A stretch of DNA of 64,000 nucleotides, taken from positions 1,178,001 through 1,242,000 of the forward strand of contig OZ025264.1 in the NCBI GenBank assembly GCA_964019135.1, read 5' to 3'. Positions 27,418-56,320 of this stretch are shown one piece after another. Under the pieces are notes generated by a model. The model was given only the letters and a program-made list of their open reading frames with translations. It was not told where the DNA came from and did not search any database. The first letter of the stretch is position 1, and each line of letters begins with the position of its first letter. The translations under genes were made by a program, and so were the position numbers. The stretch is from Arenicola marina. Its lineage: Eukaryota; Annelida; Polychaeta; Arenicolidae.

Positions 27418-28342
27418 TTAAAACCCTGCATCCATATTAAGATTAAGAGTTGATTTGTGTACAGGCAATTGCAAACCTTCCGCATCACATGACGTGACCC
27501 TGTTTGCGAAGTCTGTCCTTTCGCCATCGCACGAGCAGACATCTCCGGTGGAATTCCGCTGGACAATGACCACTTTCGCCTTCTTGTAGAGGATAGAATT
27601 AATATACATTACAATAGACAAGGTATAAAATTACAGATTTTCTTATAAGATTCCTTAAACATATTCCCATCACTTATGAAAACATCACCAGCTAATTTTT
27701 ATGTCATTTATGACATGCCTTTTATAATGTTATCACATAAAATCAAGGGTTTGAGAACTGAATGCAGCGGCAGCAGAAGGATTAATCACTAACCTTTAAG
27801 CATTTCTGCTGCGCATCCCAGTCAACCAACGCGATAACCGATAAATCGCAGGTAAGTTGCACTAAGCCTTGGTGCTGAACCAAGGCAAAACTGTACAACT
27901 TTAGAGTGTTCTCGGCGTCACACAAGGAGGCCGATCCACCGACGGAGCCAGGAACGTCCTGCTCAGCCACTCCCTCCTCCCTCTCCTCTTCCCTCTCGCC
28001 AGCCACTTGCACAGCTCGCCCTTCAGACTGTGGAAGTTGCTCTCTCTGTTTCTGAGATAAAATATTTGAGCGACATATGATTCAATATTTGGGATGTATG
28101 AACAACTGATTTTAGTTAGGCAAGTTAAGCTTCATCCCTATTACTCATATATTGATATGATTACACTATTTATGCAAGATAATACAGAACTGATGTACCA
28201 GTATGTTTTTTCTACATACTTTTGCTGGTTTACTTCTTTTCGCATGTTGTCCTCGCTTTCCTGGTATTAATGCAATATTCAGGGCACAGTCGCCTTGTAA
28301 AGCAAAGTTCTTTCTAAAGCTGGACACATGTTGCCTAGACAT
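27418..28342 (-). CDS. Unidentified three-exon gene piece
   Basis: Minus-strand exons 28342-28220, 28051-27794 and about 27612-27418 (stop TAA) have AG/GT borders and all join in phase 0. The first encodes MSRQHVSSFRKNFALQGD and a basic tail (PGKRGQHAKRSKPAK). The second is rich in Glu/Arg (VAGEREEEREEG) and then hydrophobic. The third has KAKVVIVQRNSTGDVCSC and ends LNMDAGF. The protein would be about 190 residues. No catalytic motif or family is recognised and upstream exons may be missing. Part of exon 2 (about 27955-28020) shares two blocks with the LTR-like segment near 26985-27020, which hints at transposon origin. Confidence 0.4.
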
Positions 28343-28639
28343 CTGAAGAAAAAGAGCAAAACATCTCACTGCATGAATCAACCAATAACACGTTCCTGGA
28401 AGTTGACAAGAGAGGAAAACTCATGAAAGAAGAATATGTTTCGTGGATGATTTCTGAAAGCTTGTACTCACATTTTGGGATGCTAGCAACACAACCATTT
28501 TGTGGTGAAATCAATTACCATTTTGTACAATCAATGATGAACAGACTACAGATTCGATTTATTGTTCTTATAAATAAGCAAAAGCTATAGCACATTAGAA
28601 ATGAATATTTCTAATGTCTTTCTTTAAATAAGTCATCCA

Positions 28640-29330
28640 GGAATACAAATATATCAGCCTCTATACTTCATGGTCTTCCGTAGATAATTCGTTTTGGCCT
28701 TAGGTATGTGGTATAACTTGTATCCTCGAGTCCCATAAGCGTGTATTTGATAATTATTAAAAAATAAAGAGGCAATCACCTTTGGTAGATGACCTGTATT
28801 GAGTTTGAAGATAAATATCAACATGCAATATTCAGCCATATTCAAAAAAGGTAAAATATTCAGCTTTCTAAACAGCAGATCTCTATGAGCATTTCTTTCT
28901 ACACCACTAATAATTCTAATAGCTCTTTTTTGCAACACAACAAGTGGCCAAAGATAAGATTGGCAAGCAGTTCCCCATTGTTCATGAGCATAAAGAATGT
29001 ATGGATGGATAAATGAAATGTAGAGCGTACAGAGGATTTCAGTTTTAAAATACTTTCGAGCTTTAGTAATTATGCCTAAGCCTTGCGCAATTTTTTCCTT
29101 TTATATATGCTGTGTTCCTTCCAGGTTACATTACTATCGATATATGCCCATAGAAATTTCGTTTTTGTAATAAATTAACCCATTATTTCAACATTAGCGG
29201 AAGCTATAACTTTCTTACGGCTTGATGTAAATACCATATACTTTGTTTTGTTTACATTCAGTGTACTTTTATTTAAGCGTAACCAGTGCACAATAATATC
29301 TAATTCCTTATTTAAATAGGGTTGTCATAT
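28640..29330 (-). mobile_element. Degenerate LINE reverse-transcriptase C-terminus
   Basis: Minus-strand translation gives LNVNKTKYMVF, then after several stops LQKRAIRIISGVERNAHRDL and FRKLNILPFLNMAEY, the usual order in CR1/L2/jockey-type LINE ORF2 ends. The frame is interrupted several times, so it is older than the copy at 24817. Confidence 0.7.
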
Positions 29331-29689
29331 ATTAGGCTTACTTAACAGGGTCAGGATGCAGTAAGTTGACACTGACAGGGACAAATTTGAATTAACACAG
29401 GGGTACTGACACAGGCGGTCTGCCCAGTTTATAAGGCTTTTTTTATGGTAATATAAAAAGCGGAAAAGACACTATTCTCGTGAAAAGACAGCCCAGATAC
29501 CAATTAACCCCGATTTGAAGCTGATTCAGTTTGTAATGTCTTTACTGCTGGTAGGAAATTAATGAAAAAATGTATTGTTTAATAGGATTCATATGCATAT
29601 TTAATAAATATTTCAACACGGATGCCGTTCAGCGATCGGTACGGCTGTATCGTATACATGTTTGCATTATGAAGTATTTTTTTTGCAAA

Positions 29690-30180
29690 AAGATGATAAT
29701 GCGACAATCTAATCGTAAATAAGAAATGTATCGCCTGAAACTTTTTTTTTTTAATTCATCAAGATTGGGTTGCCATTTTCTATGAAATAAAATGTTAGTA
29801 TTATTGGGGTAGGAGATACGCATGCTGCAGTTATGTGACACCAATTAGTTGAGGCAGAAGTCGGAAGACACCTGGTTTCGGGGCACCGGTTTCGTGTAGG
29901 ACTAATCAGTTAAGGAAGGAAAACTATGCAACCTCATCAAGACACGGCATCTCAGCATCTTGGATAAACAATCATGTGATCAAATTGAAAACCGAATGGA
30001 AACCCCAATCCCTGGTAGGACTGGTCGACATGCTGCGCACAACGTTGTGGTCACCAGTACCACCAAGTAGAGCACAGCATGGTTGGCTGTGGGGACTACG
30101 AGCTTCGCTGAATTTAAAAAAAAAACGTTTCATGCGATACCTGTCCCATTTATGATTAGATTGTCGCATTATCATCTTTT
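29690..30180. repeat. Inverted repeat, about 65 bp arms, 360 bp apart
   Basis: 29690-29755 (AAAAGATGATAATGCGACAA ...) matches in reverse complement 30114-30180. Both arms continue into a T/A run. It is likely a foldback or MITE-type element; no ORF lies between. Confidence 0.65.
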
Positions 30181-30258
30181 CGCAAAATGACTAGTCTTTT
30201 CACTATAAAGTGAGACCGACCTCGGATCACTGTATAAACCAATACTTGGCAATAGACT

Positions 30259-30829
30259 AAAGTCAAAGTCATAAATGCCGTAGACACACGTTTCGGCCCA
30301 TATTTTCCGCGAATTTGCCTCGATCACTCTTAAAATCCCTGACGTGAGAAAGCAACACTAGACCATTTTAATGATACCAAACTTACGTTTGTACTGCGAT
30401 GTTATCCTTTTTTATGACACAAAGAATATTTCTCCATGCTGACACGCCATTGGCAGAAAACGCTCTGTCGCCAAAATACTAAAACACGCGTCATAAAATG
30501 ATGGTTGCCATGGCGCCGAACGTGCTTTGAACAATACATGCTCTATATTTATACAAGCCACGAGGATGCCATGGCAACTATAGAGCCTTTCATTGTCTGG
30601 GATTTAGTCTATTTGCGAAAGTGTGTCTGCTGCCAATGGAGTGTCAGCATGGAGAAATATTGTTTGTGTCATAAAAAAGGATAACATCGCAGTACAAACG
30701 TAAGTTTGATATCATTAAAATGGTCTAGTGTTGCTTTCTCATGTCAGTGATTTGTAGAGCGATCGCAGCACAATCGCGGAAAATATAGGCCGAAACGTGT
30801 GTCTACGGTATTTATGACTTTGACTTTAA
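30259..30829. mobile_element. Palindromic MITE with long terminal inverted repeats
   Basis: The left arm from 30259 (AAGTCAAAGTCATAAATGCC) and the right arm ending at 30828 are reverse complements for over 200 bp, including the interior words GTTTCGGCC, CATTTTAATGATA and TCCATGCTGACA. Flanking TA at both ends suggests a mariner-type TA target duplication. It is non-autonomous; no transposase is present. Confidence 0.75.
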
Positions 30830-30848
30830 GCTTAGTAAATTTAGGTAT

Positions 30849-30936
30849 TCTAAAAGTTCAGACTTACAGTTTGACAGTTGGACATATCCAACTGTCAAAC
30901 TGTGCAAGTCATGACAGTCTGAACTTTTAGGCTAGT
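30849..30936. repeat. Short perfect-stem palindrome
   Basis: The inner stem ACAGTTTGACAGTTGGA pairs with TCCAACTGTCAAACTGT around a five-base loop, and an outer stem CTAAAAGTTCAGACT pairs with AGTCTGAACTTTTAG. It is a compact foldback of about 88 bp just right of the MITE. Confidence 0.75.
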
Positions 30937-32440
30937 TCATAAGGTTTCGTTCATTACTAAATTCTAGTAATGACATGAACAAAGTCATTGGCAAAGACTT
31001 CTCTTCTAGATAAAGCGTCTTGTGAGCAGAGATCGTACATTACATTTTTCGCTGTGCTTTTTAACCAGGCGGAAGTGGTAGTTGGTGAGCATGCGCATTA
31101 AAACCCGGTGCTTGTCCCGGTGCGTGAATACGATTTTTATCCCAAAACTTAAACCTTGGCCTACCGTGATGATCCGTAGTCAATCCTTAGCAAACCGTAG
31201 TAGTACCGGCATCCACGGTGGTGACACCTTGATATACCGTGGCATACCGTACCAGCACCGTAGTAAAACCGTGGCCTAGTGTTCTAGCGCCAAAATATTG
31301 CGAGATGGCCCCGGTTCGTCCCGGTATATACTGATATAGACCGGAAAGGACCGGGGAGGACCGGGGTAAACCGTAGCCAACACCGGCCCAGTGTGAGCTG
31401 GGCTTTAGGATCGATGCCTGTACTGCAATGAAACGTTGGTGTTTTAGGCCACTATTGAGCACATCATGGTCCAACTGGGCCAACCGAGACAATGAAATGG
31501 GGTTAGATAAAACATGCCTCAGATGCAGATGCCAGGGGACTCTAGCTCCGTTTACGGGCATGGTAAGAGAGGCATGTACCAGGGCTAGGGATAGCCCTGT
31601 TGCATGCCCCTCCCTGGCTTATCCGCTCTGGGGAGCGGGCCGGAGGTGCGAGGTCAAGAGAGCCATGTGTCAAGGCTAGGCTAGGGATGACCATGATCGT
31701 TACATCTGCAGAGTAACTGAGCCTGTTTACCAACTGAGCTACGGAGGCTCCACCTAGTGAGTCATATTGAAACATTGAAAAAGCGATCGAAGCTTCAACG
31801 CCCATTTGTGCTTACACTTATCTCCACCTACCATATTTTTGAGGAATGTTTCCATTCACTAAGCCAACGATATGAGTCAACATTTTGCTTTCTCTATTTC
31901 CCATTTGCAAAGCGGCAAAATTAATTAATGGCAGGTACATACACGTGACCTATAAGCACACATGTATGTTTCAAACAACGCGGGTGGTCAAGTTTTACTG
32001 GTTTGTGCGGCATTGTGCATTGGATGACTGGCTACTGCACTGGCCACTGCCTCTGCAGCTGCATGCTCTCATTCGACAAATTACTTTGCTTTGCCCCGTC
32101 TAAAGACAGTCAACGCAATATATAAACATCTAGCTGTGAATTATTCTCTCCCGATAACTGCGAAAACTGTGACATGCATTCGCAGAATAATAAAAGATAT
32201 GAAGGAAATTCCCTTGGGCTGTGATACGTATGGGCAAAACGTTAGAAAGGCGATTTAATACGTCTTCCCGCAAACGGATCCGGCAAACGTAAATATGTAG
32301 GTCAAGAAACACCCCGAGTTCTGATGACGTAATTGCTCATCGGGTCACATTTAGGTAAACTTGTCCCCTTCCCCAATAACTCTCTAATGACTATAAAACC
32401 TTGATCGTGATTTCGTTCCACCGCTTCCCACGCTTTGGGG
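30937..32440. other. Non-coding stretch with a SINE-like piece
   Basis: 31150-31400 is unusually rich in ACCGT/ACCGG words. 31560-31760 on the minus strand holds CCTCCGTAGCTCAGTTGGTA (A box) but only a weak B box, so it is probably a decayed tRNA-derived SINE. Otherwise nothing is supported. Confidence 0.4.
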
Positions 32441-32672
32441 GGCCGGCGCGATAGATCAGTGAGCTAGAGCGCTCGCATTGAGTGCTCTGGTCACCTGAGA
32501 GCCTAACGGCGCGTGGGTCGATGGTTCGAGCCCTGGTGTGGCCATGTCCCATGTCTTTCTTTGTAAAGAGTAGGGGGTTACCCCCGGAGACATGGCTACA
32601 CTCTCCCTTCCTTCTCCCATTGACGTGATATAACCAAAAAGTGGTTAAAGCGTCCTGAATAACCAACCAACC
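32441..32672 (+). mobile_element. tRNA-derived SINE, family 1, full length
   Basis: The head has GATAGATCAGTGAGCTAGAG (A box) and GGTTCGAGCCC (B box). The body includes AGGGGGTTACCCCCGG, and the end is GCGTCCTGAATAACCAACCAACC. Same family as 39959. Confidence 0.8.
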
Positions 32673-32842
32673 CACGTTTTTCCCCCCACCCCCCGTTATT
32701 TCGTCGCACTACCCCCGGCGACATGTCTACACTCTCCCTTCCTTCTCCCATTGACGTGATATAACCAAAAAGTGGTTAAAGCGTCCTGAATAACCAACCA
32801 ACCCACGTTTTGCCCCCCACCCCCCGTTATTTCGTCGCCTCG
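32581..32842 (+). repeat. Two-copy tandem duplication of SINE tail plus flank
   Basis: A 131 bp unit starting at CCCCCGGAGACATGGCTACA (32581) repeats from 32712. Each copy has the SINE 3' part, the AACCAACCAACC tail and the flank CACCCCCCGTTATTTCGTCG. Confidence 0.85.
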
Positions 32843-33179
32843 TCTGCCCGCCTCTCCACATCCACCTTCTTACCGTGGCTCCATCCTTCACATCCCAACT
32901 TGTCCCCTTCCCCATGCCACCCCCTCTCCCCTGACCCCGACTGCCCGGCCAGTGAGTTTAAGCGATCGTCTAGCAGTGACACCATGAGCCGCCACCCCCC
33001 TTCCACCCCCAGGTAGCCCACTCCCCACAACCCCTCCTTTCACCCCCAGGTAGCCGCCCCGCGCCCACACACCTCCCCCCCGTACAGCGGTCGATCTGTC
33101 CGCCCCCCTCCCCCGTACCGCGGTCGAGCTGCCCGCCCCCCCGTATCTGCTTATCGCGGTCGACCTGCCCCGCGGTCGT

Positions 33180-33630
33180 AGTGGGAGCACCCAGTCTTCA
33201 CGCGCGTCCTTGACATTGAATGACGAGCGCCATCTACCGGGAAAAAGAGTTGGCTTTGGAGCTCCGCCTCTTCCAGTATGGATTTTATACAGCAGTAAAG
33301 CTGGCAAAGATGGCTTCGTTGTGTAAGGTATGTCAAATGCTCATACAGGTTTTGGAGAAAGGAAAGTTTGTTTATTCTCAACAGGTTAAAGGTTTGATGT
33401 TTACATTTACATGTTGTCGAAGAATCTTCATGCCAGTGCCGGGCCGCCATCTTGGTTGTTGTCTTTGGAAGACTCCGAGAGTGATCACTTGGCGGCGCCA
33501 CCTGGAACTACGCAGCTTCGGCGAAACCGACCGGACGAAACTGGCCAGTGGCCTATATCACGTAGCCTACACTGTTGGGGCTACGGGGCTTAGTCAGCTA
33601 AAATTATATATATGTATAATGTCTCAATGA
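33180..33630 (+). promoter_or_regulatory. Candidate promoter and first exon of the acyl-CoA dehydrogenase gene
   Basis: A GC-rich patch contains AAAGATGGCTTCGTTGTGTAAG (33305-33326) ending at a strong GTATGT donor, so the ATG at 33310 could begin a six-codon first coding exon (MASLCK), a size like the short first exon of vertebrate ACADM. GCCGCCATCTTG at 33449 is a YY1-type core-promoter word. The exon carrying the rest of the transit peptide was not found, so the link to 37228 is an inference. Confidence 0.3.
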
Positions 33631-33649
33631 ATAATGTTAGAGTCATGAG

Positions 33650-33796
33650 CATGGACGTGTCCAGGGGTGGGGCACAGGGGGCACGTGCCCCCCTTTCAGA
33701 CCCTAAGATATCTGTGCCCCCGCTTTTCCAGGGCCACCTGGCCAGGGATGCGTGGGGGAGGGCACAGGGGGCACGCGCCCCCCTTCCCTTTCAGAC
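33650..33796 (+). repeat. Twice-repeated GGCACAGGGGGCAC block
   Basis: GGCACAGGGGGCACGTGCCC (33671) recurs at about 33761 with one change. GGGGGCACGTGCCCCC is a perfect 16 bp palindrome. Such words occur at the ends of some hAT-type transposons; assignment is weak. Confidence 0.4.
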
Positions 33797-36215
33797 CCTC
33801 CGGCCGAGTCCTACCCGACAACGCTGTCCCACAGCGCCACCTTCCGGCCGAGTCACACCCGACATCGCTGTCCCACAGCGCCACCCTCCGGCCGAGTCGT
33901 ACCCGACACCGCTGTCCCACAGCGCCACCCTCCGGCCAATACATATCCGACACCGCTGTCCCACAGCGCATCCCTTCGGCCGAGTCACACCCGACACCGC
34001 TGTCCCACAGCGCCACCCTCCGGCCGAGTCATACCCGACACCGCTGTCCCACAGCGCCACCCTCCGGCCGAGTCATACCCGACACCGCTGTCCCACAGCG
34101 CCACCCTCCGGCCGAGTCATACCCGACACCGCTGTCCCACAGCGCCTCCCTTCGGCCGAGTCACACCCGACACCGCTGTCCCACAGCGCCACCCTCCCGC
34201 CAAGTCACACCCGACATCGCTGTTCCACAGCGCCACCCTCCGGCCGAGTGACACCCGACACCGCTGTCCCACAGCGCCACCCTCCGGCCGAGTCACACCC
34301 GACACCGCTGTCCCACAGCGGCTCCCTCCGGCCGAGTGACACCCGACACCGCTGTCCCACAGCGCCACCCTCCGGCCGAGTCGTACCCGACACCGCTGTC
34401 CCACAGCGCCACCCTCCGGCCGAGTCATACCCGACACCGCTGTCCCACTGCGCCTCCCTTCGGCCGAGTAACACCCGCCACCGCTGTCCCACAGCGCCAA
34501 CCTCCGGCCGAGTTACACCCGACATCGCTGTCCCACAGCGCCACCCTCCGGCCGAGTCAGACCCGACACCGCTGTCCCACAGCGCCACCTTAGGGCCGAG
34601 TCACACCCGACACCGCTGTCCCACAGCGCCACCTTAGGGCCGAGTCACACCCGACACCGCTGTCCCACAGCGCCACCCTCCAGCCGAGTCGTACCCGACA
34701 CCGCTGTCCCACAGCGCCACCCTCCGGCCGAGTCACACCCGACATCGCTGTCCCACAGCGCCACCCTCCGGCCGAGTCACACCCGACACCGCTGTCCCAC
34801 AGCGCCACCCTCCGGCCGAGTCGTACTCGACACCGCTGTCCCACAGCGCCACCCTCCGGCCGAGTCATACCCGACACCGCTGTCCCACAGCGCCTCTCTT
34901 CGGCCGAGTCACACCCGACACCGCTGTCCCACAGCGCCTCCCTCCGGCCTAGTCACCCCCGACACCGCTGTCCCACAGCGCCACCCTCCGGCCGAGTCAT
35001 ACCCGACACCGCTGTCCCACAGCGCCACGCTCCGGCCGAGTCATACCCGACACCGCTGTCCCACTGCGCCTCCCTTCGGCCGAGTAACACCCGCCACCGC
35101 TGTCCCACAGCGCCAACCTCCGGCCGAGTCACACCCGACATCGCTGTCCCACAGCGCCACCCTCCGGCCGAGTCACACCCGACACCGCTGTCCCACAGCG
35201 CCACCTTAGGGCCGAGTCACACCCGACACCGCTGTCCCACAGCGCCACCCTCCAGCCGAGTCGTACCCGACACCGCTGTCCCACAGCGCCACCCTCCGGC
35301 CGAGTCACACCCGACATCGCTGTCCCACAGCGCCACCCTTCGGCCGAGTCACACCCGACACCGCTGTCCCACAGCGCCACCCTCCGGCCGAGTCGTACCC
35401 GACACCGCTGTCCCACAGCGCCACCCTCCGGCCGAGTCATACCCGACACCGCTGTCCCACAGCGCCACCCTCCGGCCGAGTCACACCCGACACCGCTGTC
35501 CCACAGCGCCACCCTCCCGCCGAGTCACACCCGACATCGCTGTCCCACAGCGCCACCCTCCGGCCGAGTCACACCCGACACCGCTGTCCCACAGCGCCAC
35601 CCTCCGGCTGAGTCACACCCGACACCGCTGTCGCACAGCGCCACCCTCCGGCCGAGTCACACCCGACACCGCTGTCCCACAGCGCCTCCCTTCGGCCGAG
35701 TCACCCCCGACACCGCTGTCCCACAGCGCCACCCTCCGGCCGAGTCACACCCGACACCGCTGTCCCATAGCGCCACCCTCCGGCCGAGTCATACCCGACA
35801 CCGCTGTCCCACAGCGCCACCCTCGAGCCGAGTCACACCCGACACCGCTGTCCCACAGAGCCACCCTCCGGCCGAGTCACACCCGACACCGCTGTCCCAC
35901 AGCGCCACCTTAGGGCCGAGTCACACCCGACACCGCTGTCCCACAGCGCCACCCTCCGGCCGAGTCACGCCCGACACCGCTGTCCCATAGCGCCACCCTC
36001 CGGCCGAGTCACACCCGACACCGCTGTCCCACAGCGCCACCCTCGGGCCGAGTCACACCCGACACCGCTGTCCTACAGCGCCACCCTCCGGCCGAGTCAC
36101 ACCCGACACCGCTGTCCCACAGCGCCACCCTCCGGCTGAGTCATACCCGACACCGCTGTCCCACAGCGCCTCCCTTCGGCCGAGTCATACCTGACACCGC
36201 TGTCCCACAGCGCCA
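33797..36215. repeat. 2.4 kb VNTR of 44 bp units (about 55 copies)
   Basis: Units read GCCGAGTCACACCCGACACC then GCTGTCCCACAGCGCCACCC then TCCG. Each holds CGCTGTCCCACAGCG, a 6 bp stem with a three-base loop. 44 is 2 mod 3, so frames rotate and long ORFs on both strands are artefacts. A rare variant pair (CTGTCCCACTGCG followed by GAGTAACACCCGCCACCGC) occurs at 34440 and 35056, exactly 616 bp or 14 units apart, showing a block duplication. Confidence 0.97.
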
Positions 36216-37227
36216 CTCTTGTGGTCGTAACCGTAATCGACTTGGCTCCTCCCCCCTTGGCTCTCACTTCCCCTCCCCCCCCCCACCCCCAAACCCCATA
36301 TCTACAGGTGCGTGTCATGATGCAACCGTGTGATGGACTTCCATTTAACGCTGACTATTACCTAATAATGACCGCGACAGTTAGTTTAGCAGCCTGGTAA
36401 AGATGAAATCCTTGTAATCGACATCCACTGACAGTGAAGACCATTCACACATTCGCGTACTTCATAATGTGTTGTTTCAACAGTATTCTACTATTCATTC
36501 ACATATATATATATAATTCATATTTTATACAGTAGACTACTTGAACGGGCAATAAGGATACACTGCTATCTGCTATCTATGTTATGTAGTATATTATATA
36601 GTCTGCTACCTATGTTATAAATAATAGTAATATGTTATGTTTTTGTGTAGTACGTGCGTGGCTGCAGCCGATTGGTCAGCCGGGGACCAATCAGACACCG
36701 TTCAACAGCCGCTGACGGCGCGCCGTCTGCTGGCTTAAACTTTGGTCAGTTCTCAGATTAATCCGAAGTGACACAGCCTTGTCGACAAAGCTTACATTGA
36801 TGGGTCAGAATTGTCCTTTCGCGTTGCGACCTTCAAAACTAAATTGAACATGGTTCCTCATTTATCGACCCTCCCAATAATATGTAAGCCGTCGAAATAT
36901 TTAAGCAATACACATACTGCTCGATACACGAAGGTTGGCGTAGGTTATAATAAGTATATGAAGTATGCAATATGTTCAAATGGATAGAAAATCATAGCTT
37001 GAATATTTATCTGGGAAATACCCATACAGTTAGATATACGATTGAGGTAAAACATATATGAACGCAGACACCCCCTAGAAAAGCAAATGTACAGACACTT
37101 ACATTGAAGAAAACGTCACATAACATAGAGCCCCATGGACATAGCACACTGACTGGAAGCCGTAATTAAACAGGATGCATTTTCCTGGATGCACCGGTAA
37201 TTTGTAACTTACCCCTTCTCTCCGCAG
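36216..37227. other. Non-coding stretch before the first clear ACADM exon
   Basis: AT-rich, with a C-rich patch (36245-36290) and a short (TA)n at 36505. No exon of the expected transit peptide was recognised. Confidence 0.4.
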
Positions 37228-54506
<17,279 letters not shown>

Positions 54507-55180
54507 AACGCCCTCGGCGGCCTAGGAGAAAGTCTTGTAAAAAGGTCCCGGTGGTCCAACAGAAAGTCACATAAATGACTGAATTAAAGCCACAACAGAT
54601 GATACGACTCAGAGAAAAAGCTCCGACGGCAAGCTATGAAAAAACTCACAGTGCATTGGCCTACAGGAAGCTGTAAGAAAATATTGAAAGTGGACCTAAA
54701 TTAATTTGCCACACTGTCTGGCTGGCTATGGTCGAGATATAATTTGTAAACAGTGTAGGATCAGTTAATGGCAGTCGACGTATGTGCCCCTGACAACATA
54801 CGTATAAAGTGTACGCCATTCCCACATGATTACTAGTCGAAGGGAATCATCGTCAAAGTCTACCTTTTTTATATTTATATGTGATATTTTCGTTTATATT
54901 TTGTATTAAACCAATTGTGACTTCCTTTCAATTCATTATCTTACCGTGTCTCTGTGGTTGTCTCCGACACATAACAGTGTAAAACCGCGTATAGTGCGCA
55001 CTTACAACTGCGGCCATATTGCAGCTAGTCAGATATCTGGAGCGTCTTCATGCATTCCGGTCCAGGTGCGGAGGCCGGGAAAGAGGGTTTCGCCGATGGT
55101 CCTAATATTGTAAACGAGATGGTCAAGCGTACGTCAGAGGGAAGACGAACAACTGGAGAGTGGGACCAACTCAAACCTTG
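54507..55180. other. 3' flank of ACADM
   Basis: ATTAAA at 54583 is a candidate poly(A) signal, 77 bp after the stop. The rest is AT-rich and featureless. An 82-residue ORF at 55050-55298 runs into an inverted repeat and is not credible. Confidence 0.45.
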
Positions 55181-55193
55181 TAGTACGATATGT

Positions 55194-55325
55194 GTATGGC
55201 ATTGCTTCGAGGGCGAGATGTCAGATGGGTTTATCTCAGCACAAGTCTTAGGTAGGCTAAAGGCTCAGGCAGGATTTTGGAGATGCGTGCTGAGATAAAC
55301 CCATCTCGCCCGAGAAGCAATGCCG
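55194..55325. repeat. Inverted repeat with arms of about 40 bp
   Basis: GCATTGCTTCGAGGGCGAGA then TGGGTTTATCTCAGCAC on the left pair with GTGCTGAGATAAACCCATCT then CGCCCGAGAAGCAATGC on the right, around a loop of about 45 bp. Probably a small foldback element. Confidence 0.8.
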
Positions 55326-56140
55326 TATATGTATATTTTTTCTATAAATAAATAGGGTATGGATCTATTTAAAAATGTAATAAAAAATATATGTTACTTT
55401 ACTAAAAAAAAAGTTATCGGCATTTTTGTCAATTTTGCTTTAACATGGCGGTCAAGGGGAAAATGTTTCTTTTAGCTTTTGAAGCCCCCCCCCCCCTTCC
55501 CCCCAAAAAAATGGTCCACAGGACTTTCCCAAAAAACTACTTACCTGAAGCCTAGCGTCATGTTGAATACAAAAAATGTTTGCGTTATAAGCTTGATTGT
55601 ACCAAAAAAGGCTATAAAATAGGCCAAAAATTCAGAATTATAACTTTTTTTACCTTTCGGCGCATATATATATGCAATCACTGAATTGTTGTGTATTTGC
55701 TTCTAGTACATAACATACATGCAAATTTGGCGGTGGAACTAATATTTTATGTCACATGGTTTGATATTGGTTGTCATTGGAACCTCGGAATGCAAAAAAA
55801 TTCCGTTTGTTTCGGACAAAATCCGCTAGGCGCCACCCGCTCTTGACACCATGCGCTCAAATTGGGTACTAAACACGTTTAAAGAGTCCAATATCCAATT
55901 ATTGGGGATATCCGAAGCAAACGCAGCTGTTTTTAGCCAAACAACTTTTTTTTTTTTTTTTTTTTTAAACGCGTCAAAAATCTTCTATGCGGAATCAAGC
56001 CAGAAATGACGTCATCGGAGGTGAACCACTTCCCGAAGACCGCCTAGGGCGTCTTTTGTAGATTATCCGTAGGCGTCTGTGCATTTGCATCGTTGTTTGG
56101 CCTGCTTTGCGTGGATATTTAGTTACATCTACCATGGTGA
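55326..56140. other. Non-coding stretch with homopolymer runs
   Basis: C run near 55488 and T run near 55948-55966; otherwise AT-rich without signals. Confidence 0.5.
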
Positions 56141-56320
56141 AGACCTGCTGCGTGTTTGAGTGCTCCAAAAGCTCACTGGATGGAGTGTGTTCAGGTTTGC
56201 TCGGGATGAGGCCTTGAAACGACAGTGGACGGCTCAGGTGCAGCGTACGCGGGCGGCGTGGAGGGGGCCGGGGAAATTTACGTACATGTATAGCGAACGT
56301 TTCACTGATGAACTTTGATA
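56141..56320 (+). pseudogene. Decayed THAP zinc-finger domain
   Basis: ATG at 56133 begins MVKTCCVFECSKSSLDGV, a THAP start with its CxxxC pair. After a one- or two-base shift near 56185 the domain continues in another frame as FRFARDEALKRQWTAQVQ, then RGPGKFTYMYSERFTDEL. FRF, the invariant Trp and the SExFTDE region match the family. The usual Cys-x-x-His zinc ligands read Tyr and Arg, so metal binding is lost. THAP domains bind DNA in host regulators and in P-element transposases. No transposase follows. Confidence 0.7.

Noticed and set aside
31082-31679. Overlapping ORFs on both strands with repeated ACCGT words
   Set aside because: No motif, no splice context and composition driven by a local short repeat.
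33612-35512. Long ORFs (up to 341 residues) over the 44 bp VNTR on both strands
   Set aside because: Same reason: stop-free repeat, no start context, both strands open, no known protein.
55050-55298. 82-residue ORF
   Set aside because: Runs through the inverted repeat at 55194-55325 and has no family features.
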